A stretch of 12,952 bases of DNA from assembly GCA_964519035.1 (NCBI GenBank), contig CAZFKZ010000043.1:1-12952 (forward strand). Reading direction: 5' to 3'. This DNA comes from CAJJBL01 sp964519035 (GTDB lineage: Bacteria; Pseudomonadota; Alphaproteobacteria; Puniceispirillales; Marisalimonadaceae). Positions within the stretch are counted from its first letter, which is position 1. Each line of letters starts with the position of its first letter. Under the pieces are notes generated by a model that searched no databases, was not told the origin of the DNA, and saw only the letters and a program-made list of their open reading frames with translations. Below, piece after piece: positions 6,760 through 12,952 of the stretch. Position numbers and translations under genes: made by a program.

Positions 6760-7617
6760 ATGAAAGATAACAATATAAAATTTGAAGATATAACTGGCAG
6801 GTATTTTTCTATAAAAGTAGATGAAGAAGTTTTTAGAATTTACGTTGAAGAATCAGGAGCAGGCATTCCACTCATATGCCTTCACACAGCTGGGTCTGAT
6901 TCTAGGCAGTTTCGTCATATTTTAAATGATAAAGAAATTACAAAAAAATACAGAGTGATTGCTTTTGACCTACCTTGGCATGGCAAATCTAACCCTCCTA
7001 ATGATTATCATATAAAAGAATATAGATTAACTACAGAGCTTTACAAAAAAATAATAATGTCTTTTTGTGATGCGTATAAAGTTATTAACCCTGTTATAAT
7101 GGGCTGTTCCATGGGGGGAAGAGTAGTCTTACATTTGGCTTTAGAACAATCAAATTTTTTTAAAGCTGTTATTTCACTTGAAGGTTCAGATAAGCTCGAT
7201 GCTTATTATGACTTAGACTGGCTGCACAGACCAGATGTGCATGGAGGTGAAGTTCAAGCTGCCTTTGTTTCATCACAAATAGCTCCCCAAAGCCCAGAAA
7301 AATTCAAGCACGAAACATTATGGCATTACATGCAAGGAGGCCCTGGTATTTTCAAAGGAGACCTTTATTTTTATTGGCATGATGGAGATTTTGACGATCG
7401 ATCTTCTTTAATCAATACCAAAGATTGTCCAGTTTACCTTTTGTCAGGTGAATATGATTGCTCATGCACTCCGGAGAGAACAGAGGCAACAGCTAAAAGA
7501 ATAAAAGGATCTAAAGCAACAATAATACCAGGCATTGGGCATTTCCCAATGTCAGAAAACCCTGATCTATTTAAGAGATACATAAATCCTATTTTAGAAG
7601 AAATATCAGATTTATAA
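6760..7617 (+). CDS. Alpha/beta hydrolase with Ser nucleophile (esterase/thioesterase-like)
   Basis: This 285-residue protein has a classical alpha/beta hydrolase triad: nucleophile Ser117 in GCSMGG, probable acid Asp233 in SGEYDCSCTPE, and His261 in GIGHFP. An oxyanion segment LHTAGSDSRQF is near residue 41 and FDLPWHGKS is near 69, the standard strand-turn motif. It differs from the hydrolase at 4168-5064, whose nucleophile is Asp, so the two are not recent duplicates. AAGG six bases before the ATG is a good ribosome-binding site, and the gene is 12 bp behind the small protein gene. The substrate (ester, thioester or C-C bond) cannot be told. The 3' end is convergent with the SDR gene, with 8 bp between stops. 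Confidence 0.87.
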   Translation: MKDNNIKFEDITGRYFSIKVDEEVFRIYVEESGAGIPLICLHTAGSDSRQFRHILNDKEITKKYRVIAFDLPWHGKSNPPNDYHIKEYRLTTELYKKIIMSFCDAYKVINPVIMGCSMGGRVVLHLALEQSNFFKAVISLEGSDKLDAYYDLDWLHRPDVHGGEVQAAFVSSQIAPQSPEKFKHETLWHYMQGGPGIFKGDLYFYWHDGDFDDRSSLINTKDCPVYLLSGEYDCSCTPERTEATAKRIKGSKATIIPGIGHFPMSENPDLFKRYINPILEEISDL

Positions 7618-7625
7618 ATTCAATT

Positions 7626-8402
7626 CTATCCTGATTTTTCTATATTACCACAAACACTTACAGCTTGACCTGAAATATTTTTTCCTAGTGGACTGCATAG
7701 AAAATGAGCTTGCTCAGCTAAATCATCATGAGTTACAAATCTATTAAGTGAGGCACCAGACAAAATTTCAGATTGCATTTCATCAAATGAAACATTCTTA
7801 ACCTTAGCTTTCGCTTCTATAACTCTGTTTTGCCTTTCACCTTCAACTATCCCAGGCAGTAATGCATTAGCACGAATTCCTCTTGGCCCCAGTTCTATAG
7901 CCAAACTTTTAACCATCCCTATAACAGCCCACTTTGTTGCAGCATAAGGAAGTCTGTAAGCAAAACCAACTCTACCAGCTACAGATGATACAGAAAGTAT
8001 TGAGCCTTCATCATTCATACGTGGGACAATTAAACGCATTGTTTCAAAGTGACTAGTCATATTAACTTGAATACATTCTTGCCAGCCACCAAGCGTTTGT
8101 TCACCTACACCTGCAGTTTCTCCAGCAATGCCTGCATTATTTACTATGATATCAATTTCTTCTAGATAGTCGAAACCTGCTTCCACCATAGATGCAATTA
8201 ATTGAGTTTGCCTAAGATCACAGACAATAGCCTTAATGTTATCATCAACAAGGTTAGCTTTATTAACGGCGTCTTCGTTGATATCGCAAACAAACACTTT
8301 TGCACCAGCTTTTTCAAAACGCTTTGCAATGGCATAACCTATACCATCCGCACCAGCAGTTATAAGTGCTTTTTTTCCTTCAAGCAATTTTTCATAGTTC
8401 AT
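7626..8402 (-). CDS. Short-chain dehydrogenase/reductase (SDR), classical, probably NAD-dependent
   Basis: The 258-residue length and motifs are those of a classical SDR. The cofactor loop is TAGADGIG (residues 15-22), a variant of TGxxxGxG. Asp40 ends the second strand and favours NAD over NADP. NNAG is at 88-91, and the catalytic tetrad is Asn114, Ser140, Tyr153 and Lys157 (YAATK). The C-terminal LPGIVEGERQNRV is characteristic of a subgroup of sugar-acid or hydroxy-acid SDRs. It is the third gene of a tight minus-strand operon, 13 bp after the BKACE gene, with AAGGAAA ahead of its ATG. In this setting it may reduce acetoacetate or another keto product, or oxidise the original hydroxy substrate. 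Calling it a 3-oxoacyl-ACP reductase would be unjustified. Confidence 0.9.
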   Translation of the reverse strand: MNYEKLLEGKKALITAGADGIGYAIAKRFEKAGAKVFVCDINEDAVNKANLVDDNIKAIVCDLRQTQLIASMVEAGFDYLEEIDIIVNNAGIAGETAGVGEQTLGGWQECIQVNMTSHFETMRLIVPRMNDEGSILSVSSVAGRVGFAYRLPYAATKWAVIGMVKSLAIELGPRGIRANALLPGIVEGERQNRVIEAKAKVKNVSFDEMQSEILSGASLNRFVTHDDLAEQAHFLCSPLGKNISGQAVSVCGNIEKSG

Positions 8403-8415
8403 TTTAAGTATTTCC

Positions 8416-9351
8416 TTATTTAATGTTAGTTTTATCTTTACCTTTCAAACCTAACATCTGCCTTGCTTCATCAGGTGTTGCTATTTCTAAAGATAAACCT
8501 TCGAGTATATCTCTTACTCTTTTAACTTGGTCAGCATTAGTTTTTGCTAAATTACCTGGACCGTCCCACAATGAATCCTCTAAGCCAACTCTTACATGTG
8601 ATCCCAGAGCTGCGCCAGTTGCGTTCATTTTCATTTGCGAAGCACCTGCACCTACTACAGACCATTCATATCCGTCACCAAATAACTTATCTGCAGTTTT
8701 TTTCAAATGGAGTAAATTATCTGCATCTGCACCAATCCCACCCATTATACCCATAACAAACTGGATAAAATAAGGACCTTTCAACATTCCTTCTCTATGA
8801 AAATAATGAAGATTATACAAATGACCTACGTCATAACATTCAAACTCAAATCTAGTACCATTTGCATATCCTAGTGTCATAATGTTTTCTATATCTTCAA
8901 ATGTATTCTTAAAGAGAGAATGTTTACTTCTTTCTAACATTTCTTTTTCCCATGGAAATTTAAGTTGATTATGTTTTTTTAACATTGGAAACAAACCAAA
9001 ATTCATAGAACCCATATTTAATGAAGCAATTTCAGGTTGGAAATGCATTGCAGGTCTCATTCTGTCTTCTACAGTCATCTGAGGACCACCACCTGTAGTA
9101 ATATTTATCACTGCATCACACGAACTTTGAATTGTAGGAAGAAACTTTTGAAACTCTTCTGGGTCTTGTGTTGGATGACCATCAATTTCATCTCGAGCAT
9201 GAAGATGAAGTATTGCAGCTCCTGCTTCATGAGCTGCTAATGAATGCTCTATAACTTCATCAGCAGTAATTGGTAAATATTCAGACATTGAAGGGGTATG
9301 TATTGCCCCAGTTACCGCACAACTTATAATTACCTTTTTAGATTTAGCCAT
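8416..9351 (-). CDS. Beta-keto acid cleavage enzyme (BKACE, formerly DUF849)
   Basis: This 311-residue protein belongs to the BKACE family, named after Kce, the 3-keto-5-aminohexanoate cleavage enzyme. Members condense a beta-keto acid with acetyl-CoA and split it to acetoacetate plus a new acyl-CoA, using a divalent metal. Metal-binding His49 and His51 are in HLHARD, and GHVRVGLED carries Arg254, Glu258 and Asp259, which correspond to the Arg, metal-ligand Glu and Asp of Kce. NITTGGG (83-89) and SLNMGSMNFG (110-119) are further family motifs. It is somewhat longer than Kce (about 275 residues), mainly between residues 120 and 190. Its start overlaps the preceding dehydrogenase by 8 bp, with AGGAGAGG upstream. 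The substrate of this long subgroup is not evident from sequence. Confidence 0.93.
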   Translation of the reverse strand: MAKSKKVIISCAVTGAIHTPSMSEYLPITADEVIEHSLAAHEAGAAILHLHARDEIDGHPTQDPEEFQKFLPTIQSSCDAVINITTGGGPQMTVEDRMRPAMHFQPEIASLNMGSMNFGLFPMLKKHNQLKFPWEKEMLERSKHSLFKNTFEDIENIMTLGYANGTRFEFECYDVGHLYNLHYFHREGMLKGPYFIQFVMGIMGGIGADADNLLHLKKTADKLFGDGYEWSVVGAGASQMKMNATGAALGSHVRVGLEDSLWDGPGNLAKTNADQVKRVRDILEGLSLEIATPDEARQMLGLKGKDKTNIK

Positions 9352-10288
9352 TTTGAATATCCTCTCCTAATTCAAGTTTAAGTTTTCTAATTAACGCTAT
9401 CATTTTATTTCGTTTTTCAATTCTTTTTGGCCTATCTGAAAAAGCCAATCTTTTTCTCTGCTCTTCTTCTAATCTATTTAAGTAGTCGTCAGAGTACTCA
9501 GGAACAGTATTTTGTTCTCTAGCTAAATTTTGTATCCCAGACTTGTATCTACTAAAAGAATCCTTAATACCTTCAGGTGCATTTAAATCCATAATTTCAA
9601 ATGGTCCTAGAAACGCCCACCTAATTCCAAGAGCATGTTTTAATGCTATGTCTATGTCGTCCATTGAAGCATATCCACCTTCGTGTAACCTCACCGCTTC
9701 ATTTAGCAAAGCCCCTTGCAAACGATTTAAAACAAAACCTTCAGTTTCTTTATTAATTAAAATAGATGCATAATTAGCATTTTTGTATAAAGACAAAGCA
9801 GTTTTAATAATTTCTGGAGAAGTTTGAGGACTTCCACAAACCTCAACAAAAGGAACAATATGAGGTGGTAATGCAGGGTGAGCATTTATACATCTTTGCT
9901 TATGTAAAATATTTTCTGAAATTTTAGAAATTAATAAATATGAAGAAGAAGAAGCTAATATTGTATTTTTAGAAGATAGTTTATCTAGAATTGTAAAGAT
10001 TTTTTTCTTTTCCTCTAAATCTTCAATTATACTCTCTTGTATTAAAATCGAGTCTTTACATATTTCTTCTATAGAACAATTAAGTTTTATATTAAGTTTA
10101 ATCTTTTGAACATTTAAATCAGGATTGATAATTATTAAATCTTTGATTAATTTATCAAAAACATTTTCAAAGTTTTTAAAACTATCAGGGTTATTGTCAT
10201 AAACTAAAGATTTATAACCAGCATTCGCAAAACCTATGGCCCAACTAGCTCCAATCAAACCAGCTCCACAAATACCTATATTCTGCAT
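9344..10288 (-). CDS. 3-hydroxyacyl-CoA dehydrogenase-family NAD oxidoreductase, L-gulonate 3-dehydrogenase/lambda-crystallin-like
   Basis: The 314-residue protein has a Rossmann domain (GAGLIG, residues 8-13; Asp31 in VYDNN favours NAD), the strand-end ASSSSY segment near 112-117, catalytic His137 in NAHPALPPHIVPFVEV, and a C-terminal helical domain starting KETEGFVLNRLQ. The stretch LGIRWAFLGPFEIMDLNAP closely resembles eukaryotic lambda-crystallin (L-gulonate 3-dehydrogenase), which oxidises free 3-hydroxy acids rather than CoA esters. Carnitine dehydrogenases are relatives but, from memory, carry HPFNPVYLLPLVEV at the catalytic His. The gene opens a three-gene unit (overlapping the BKACE start by 8 bp), so it probably makes the 3-keto acid that BKACE cleaves. 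Its ATG has GGGAA nearby. The N-terminal half is unusually rich in Lys, Ile and Asn, matching the AT-rich genome. Confidence 0.88.
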   Translation of the reverse strand: MQNIGICGAGLIGASWAIGFANAGYKSLVYDNNPDSFKNFENVFDKLIKDLIIINPDLNVQKIKLNIKLNCSIEEICKDSILIQESIIEDLEEKKKIFTILDKLSSKNTILASSSSYLLISKISENILHKQRCINAHPALPPHIVPFVEVCGSPQTSPEIIKTALSLYKNANYASILINKETEGFVLNRLQGALLNEAVRLHEGGYASMDDIDIALKHALGIRWAFLGPFEIMDLNAPEGIKDSFSRYKSGIQNLAREQNTVPEYSDDYLNRLEEEQRKRLAFSDRPKRIEKRNKMIALIRKLKLELGEDIQNG

Positions 10289-10305
10289 TAATTTATTTCC
10301 CAGTT

Positions 10306-10341
10306 AAAAAGAAAAAAAACCGCATCATAAAGATGCGGTTT
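10306..10341 (-). terminator. Rho-independent terminator after the TRAP operon
   Basis: On the minus strand a 10-bp perfect stem (10332-10341 with 10317-10326), with a GC-rich GATGCGG core and a 5-base loop, is followed directly by a run of eight T (10319-10312), then a C and five more T (10310-10306). It lies 13 bases past the DctM stop and its T-tract ends 18 bases before the next gene's ATG. It is the only convincing terminator in the window. Confidence 0.93.
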
Positions 10342-10353
10342 ATATAATATTGG

Positions 10354-11745
10354 TTAAATTAGCCGTGGCAGCCACAAGCCCATTTCAGGTTGATATATAA
10401 CTAATGATAGTCCAATTAATTGTATAACAACAAAAGGAATAACTCCTCTATATATGCTTAAAGTCGCAACTTCTGGAGGCGCAACACCCTTTAGATAGAA
10501 TAAAGCGAATCCAAATGGAGGAGTTAAAAAAGAGGTTTGTAAATTTATAGCCATCAAAACTAGAAACCACACCATAGTTTCTTTTCTTCCATCAAGGCCT
10601 GTCAGTTGAGTTACATGATCACCAAAATCAAGCAGTACAACTAAAGGAGCAAAAATAGGAAGTATTATTAAAGTTATTTCCACCCAATCAAGAAAGAAGC
10701 CTAATAAGAAAGTCATTCCCATAAGCAAGAATAATAGCCCCCATGATCCTAATCCAGCTTTTTCAATTAGTTCTTCAACAATATAATCGCCACCTAATGA
10801 TCTAAAAACATAGGCAAAACAAGTAGCGGCTAATATTATTAAAAACACCATGGAAATTGTTAAACCAGAAGAATGCATAACACTCCTAAGCATCGGGAAA
10901 GAAAACTTATTACCTATAATAGCAATCATAGTAGCACCAAAGGCTCCCACTGCACCAGCTTCACTTGGTGTTGCCCATCCTAAAAGGATAGAACCTTTGA
11001 TTAAAGCAATAAGACAAACAGGAGGCATAAAAGCTTTAAGAACCATCATTGGCAGCTTACCTTTTTCGTATTTCATGTCTTCCTCATTAATAGAGGGAGC
11101 AACTTTTGGATCTACTGAGGCCCATATAAAAATGAATACTAAATACATCACGGCAAGTGTTAAACCTGGTATTAAAGCACCCATAAATAGATTACCAACT
11201 GAAACCTGCATAATATCAGCCATAATAATTAACATAATACTAGGTGGTATAAGAATACCAAGAGTTCCAGAAGCAGCTATAACTCCAGTTGCCAAAGCAT
11301 GACTGTATTTTGCTTTTAACATTGGAGGCAAAGCCAGAGCTGTCATCATAGTGACGGAAGCTCCAATAATACCAGTCATTGCAGCCAAAACGGTTCCCAT
11401 AACTGTAACTGACATAGCTAAACCACCAGGAACTTTTCGAAGTAGGATCTGGGTAGTTCTTAACAAATCATTAGCAATACCACTTCTTTCCATCATGGTT
11501 CCCATGAATACAAAACTAGGTATAGCTACTAATATAAGATTTTCTGCAGAAAAACCCCACATTCGTGGTACAAAATTAAAAAATTCTGCAAATCTAAAAA
11601 CTCCAAACAAGTAACCAATAAAGCCATAAGTTATAGCAACACCACCAAGTATAAACCCAACAGGATAACCTATAAAAAGTAAGACACCCATTGTCAAAAA
11701 CATAAAAATAGGTAAATACTCAATTATTATTTCAACAAAATGCAT
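10354..11745 (-). CDS. dctM: TRAP transporter large permease subunit (DctM type)
   Basis: This is the large channel-forming subunit of a tripartite ATP-independent periplasmic transporter, an inner-membrane Na+-driven importer of organic acids. It is almost entirely hydrophobic, with about 12 segments. Family signatures are PVGFILGG near the N-terminus, GTLGILIPPSIML mid-protein, PSEAGAVGAFGA, and FLDWVEITLIILPIFAPLV near the end. FLDWVEI and the final PPFGFALFYLKGVAPP are typical of the TRAP subgroup often labelled mannitol/chloroaromatic. I place the start at the ATG that overlaps the previous stop (TAATG, 11743-11747), because a GGGGG run lies five bases upstream and MHFVEII matches the usual DctM N-terminus. 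An alternative ATG at 11757 would add four residues but has a poor ribosome-binding site. Substrate is unknown; the downstream enzymes suggest a hydroxy acid. Confidence 0.93.
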   Translation of the reverse strand: MHFVEIIIEYLPIFMFLTMGVLLFIGYPVGFILGGVAITYGFIGYLFGVFRFAEFFNFVPRMWGFSAENLILVAIPSFVFMGTMMERSGIANDLLRTTQILLRKVPGGLAMSVTVMGTVLAAMTGIIGASVTMMTALALPPMLKAKYSHALATGVIAASGTLGILIPPSIMLIIMADIMQVSVGNLFMGALIPGLTLAVMYLVFIFIWASVDPKVAPSINEEDMKYEKGKLPMMVLKAFMPPVCLIALIKGSILLGWATPSEAGAVGAFGATMIAIIGNKFSFPMLRSVMHSSGLTISMVFLIILAATCFAYVFRSLGGDYIVEELIEKAGLGSWGLLFLLMGMTFLLGFFLDWVEITLIILPIFAPLVVLLDFGDHVTQLTGLDGRKETMVWFLVLMAINLQTSFLTPPFGFALFYLKGVAPPEVATLSIYRGVIPFVVIQLIGLSLVIYQPEMGLWLPRLI

Positions 11746-12230
11746 TACTGCCCCCATACTTTCTTTTTATTACTATTATTAATTTCGTTATTTTCGTTAT
11801 ATCTTTGCCATGCTACAATTTTTACAACTCGCCAAGCATATTTGCCTGATAAGAGGAAAAGGCAACCAAGTATTGATATAGATAATAGAGATGCATTCAT
11901 CATCAAAGCTTCATAAAAGCAGATCCCTACTATGATAGACGGTGCTACTGAAATTATATATGAACAAATCAAATCATAATTTCTTACAACACCGAATATT
12001 GAACCTATAACTGCTACAGAAAATGCAACCCACAATAAGTAAATAAAATTGTTATTTTCAAAAAAAGTAAGAGTGGCAGCAAGTGCTATAATTCCATATA
12101 AACTAGCAACAAAAATACCATAGGCTACTAGTTCATATTGCGATTGTGCTAAAGTCAATTTTTTAGCATCTGTTAAATAAGGAGTTCTTTGTTTATCAAA
12201 CAAATATCCAGGAACTTTTGAAAACCACAT
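11745..12230 (-). CDS. Four-helix membrane protein inserted between TRAP DctQ and DctM genes
   Basis: The 161-residue product has a hydrophilic head (about 1-32, with Lys, Asp, Arg and Tyr), then four predicted membrane segments at roughly 34-57, 62-82, 88-109 and 112-128, and a polar, Asn/Lys-rich tail. It matches no TRAP subunit I can name: DctQ is separately present upstream and the usual DctM follows. The stop overlaps the DctM start by one base, and 31 bp separate it from DctQ, so translation is tightly coupled to the transporter. It might be an accessory subunit of this TRAP system or a rapidly evolving second small permease. That is inferred from position only. GTGAGAT before its ATG is a fair ribosome-binding site. 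Confidence 0.85.
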   Translation of the reverse strand: MWFSKVPGYLFDKQRTPYLTDAKKLTLAQSQYELVAYGIFVASLYGIIALAATLTFFENNNFIYLLWVAFSVAVIGSIFGVVRNYDLICSYIISVAPSIIVGICFYEALMMNASLLSISILGCLFLLSGKYAWRVVKIVAWQRYNENNEINNSNKKKVWGQ

Positions 12231-12261
12231 GGCTTATCTCACTGCATTTAAAAGAATTATC

Positions 12262-12876
12262 TTATTTATCTTCATCATATTCAAGAGCTATAAGGTCAAG
12301 TTTCTTTTTGTTATCGCCCCAAATCACAGCTATCAACTGGATCATCACAGCCATTCCCGCTAAAAAAAGGACACCAAAGCCTATCGGTAAATATGTTTTA
12401 ATAATCCACCTTTGACTTAGACCAACTAAGGATGCTGATACTTCATTGATTTGATATGAGTCCATTACATATATGCATGCGAAGTAAGCACAAACCAATG
12501 TAAATGGTAACATAAATAGAATATTTCCATAAAACTCTATTTTTGCTTTTCTTTTAAAAGAAAAATTTTCTCTTAAAAAATCAACACGAACGTGTCTGTT
12601 ATGAGTGTAACCGTAACCAAGAACCAGACAAAAAACAGCAGTGTGAAGATGCCATTCCATTTCCTGCATTAAAGTTGATTCAAAGAAAGAACCAAAGTTG
12701 GCAACCATAAATATTTGTATCCATACTAATTTTCTAGCTACAACATCCCACATAGTTATTAATACTAGAGGAACTAAAAGCCATGTACCTGCCCTACCTA
12801 CTCTATTTACAATTTCACGGAGTTTCTCACTAAGCGCGACTAGACCCTGCATATTTTGTTCTGTAAGACCCGACAT
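12262..12876 (-). CDS. dctQ: TRAP transporter small permease subunit (DctQ type)
   Basis: This is the small membrane subunit that supports DctM in a TRAP importer. Four membrane helices can be placed at about 27-46, 78-96, 115-139 and 160-185. The segment MQEMEWHLHTAVFCLVLGYGYTHN followed by RHVRVDFL is the well-known DctQ signature. The start is set to the ATG at 12876, giving 204 residues, because GGAGG (12881-12885) lies four bases upstream. A TTG further up at 12888 would place that Shine-Dalgarno inside the gene. The next gene starts 31 bp downstream. The substrate-binding DctP gene is not in the window and probably lies beyond the right edge. Confidence 0.92.
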   Translation of the reverse strand: MSGLTEQNMQGLVALSEKLREIVNRVGRAGTWLLVPLVLITMWDVVARKLVWIQIFMVANFGSFFESTLMQEMEWHLHTAVFCLVLGYGYTHNRHVRVDFLRENFSFKRKAKIEFYGNILFMLPFTLVCAYFACIYVMDSYQINEVSASLVGLSQRWIIKTYLPIGFGVLFLAGMAVMIQLIAVIWGDNKKKLDLIALEYDEDK

Positions 12877-12880
12877 GATT

Positions 12881-12885
12881 CCTCC
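12881..12885 (-). promoter_or_regulatory. Strong Shine-Dalgarno that fixes the dctQ start
   Basis: On the minus strand GGGAGGA precedes ATG (12874-12876) with a four-base spacer after GGAGG. This is among the strongest ribosome-binding sites in the window and argues against an upstream TTG start. Beyond it, 12889-12952 is AT-rich (poly-A/T runs) with no convincing promoter or terminator. It is probably intergenic DNA before a dctP gene off the edge. Confidence 0.8.
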
Positions 12886-12952
12886 CAACTTTTGGTGATA
12901 GTGTATTTAAAAAAAAAGTTAACTTATTAAATAAAAAAATTCAACATATTTT

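Noticed and set aside
7605..7640. ATCAG/CTGAT inverted repeat between the convergent hydrolase and SDR genes as a bidirectional terminator
   Set aside because: It has a five-base stem, a loop of about 21 bases, low GC content and only a short T run, so it is too weak to call.
8423..9240. Plus-strand open frames opposite the BKACE gene
   Set aside because: The BKACE frame has all family motifs. The opposite frames overlap each other and show no domain.
9344..10288. Naming the dehydrogenase as L-carnitine dehydrogenase because a BKACE follows
   Set aside because: The catalytic-His segment and the LGPFEIMDLNAP region fit the lambda-crystallin type better, and no betainyl-CoA thioesterase or other carnitine gene is present.
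10850..11614. Plus-strand open frames of 150 and 87 codons opposite dctM
   Set aside because: They are antisense shadows of a well-supported TRAP permease. Their Pro/Ile-rich composition is what the reverse of membrane-segment codons gives.
1..12952. Mobile elements, tRNA/rRNA genes, CRISPR arrays or phage genes
   Set aside because: No transposase, integrase, long terminal repeats, tRNA-like cloverleaf or spaced repeat array was seen on either strand.

Overview
The window is AT-rich (about one third G+C by eye), densely packed and entirely bacterial. Intergenic gaps are short (the longest is 149 bp), genes overlap or sit a few bases apart, and two genes appear to start with TTG. Together with the gene content (TRAP transporter, BKACE enzyme, zinc alcohol dehydrogenase, epoxide-hydrolase-like and SDR enzymes, Lrp regulator), this suggests a streamlined marine alphaproteobacterium of the SAR11/SAR116/AEGEAN-169 kind. 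That placement is an inference from style; there is no rRNA or marker gene.

Region A (1-3535, minus strand) reads from an AceE/transketolase-type thiamine-diphosphate enzyme into a zinc alcohol dehydrogenase, then into the first 26 codons of a His-rich protein cut by the window edge. Region B (3685-5064, plus strand) is divergent from A. It holds an Lrp/AsnC regulator followed 15 bp later by an alpha/beta hydrolase with an Asp nucleophile. The shared 149-bp gap carries inverted repeats that look like operator material. A plausible module is: 2-oxo acid, decarboxylated by the TPP enzyme, aldehyde reduced or oxidised by the dehydrogenase, under Lrp control. This resembles the P. putida mdeB/mdeR pairing of an E1-like enzyme with an Lrp regulator.

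Region C (5068-7617) has a PLP fold-type I aminotransferase without a MocR DNA-binding domain (minus). Divergent from it is a two-gene plus-strand unit: a small uncharacterised protein, possibly SCP2-like, and a Ser-nucleophile alpha/beta hydrolase.

Region D (7626-12876, minus strand) reads DctQ, an extra four-helix membrane protein, DctM, a strong intrinsic terminator, then a 3-hydroxyacyl-CoA-dehydrogenase-family enzyme, a beta-keto acid cleavage enzyme (BKACE) and an SDR. The logic is uptake of an organic acid, oxidation of a 3-hydroxy acid to a 3-keto acid, and acetyl-CoA-dependent cleavage to acetoacetate plus a new acyl-CoA. The substrate is unknown. The dehydrogenase looks more like the L-gulonate 3-dehydrogenase/lambda-crystallin type than like carnitine dehydrogenase, so this may be an uncharacterised BKACE pathway and is the most interesting part of the window.
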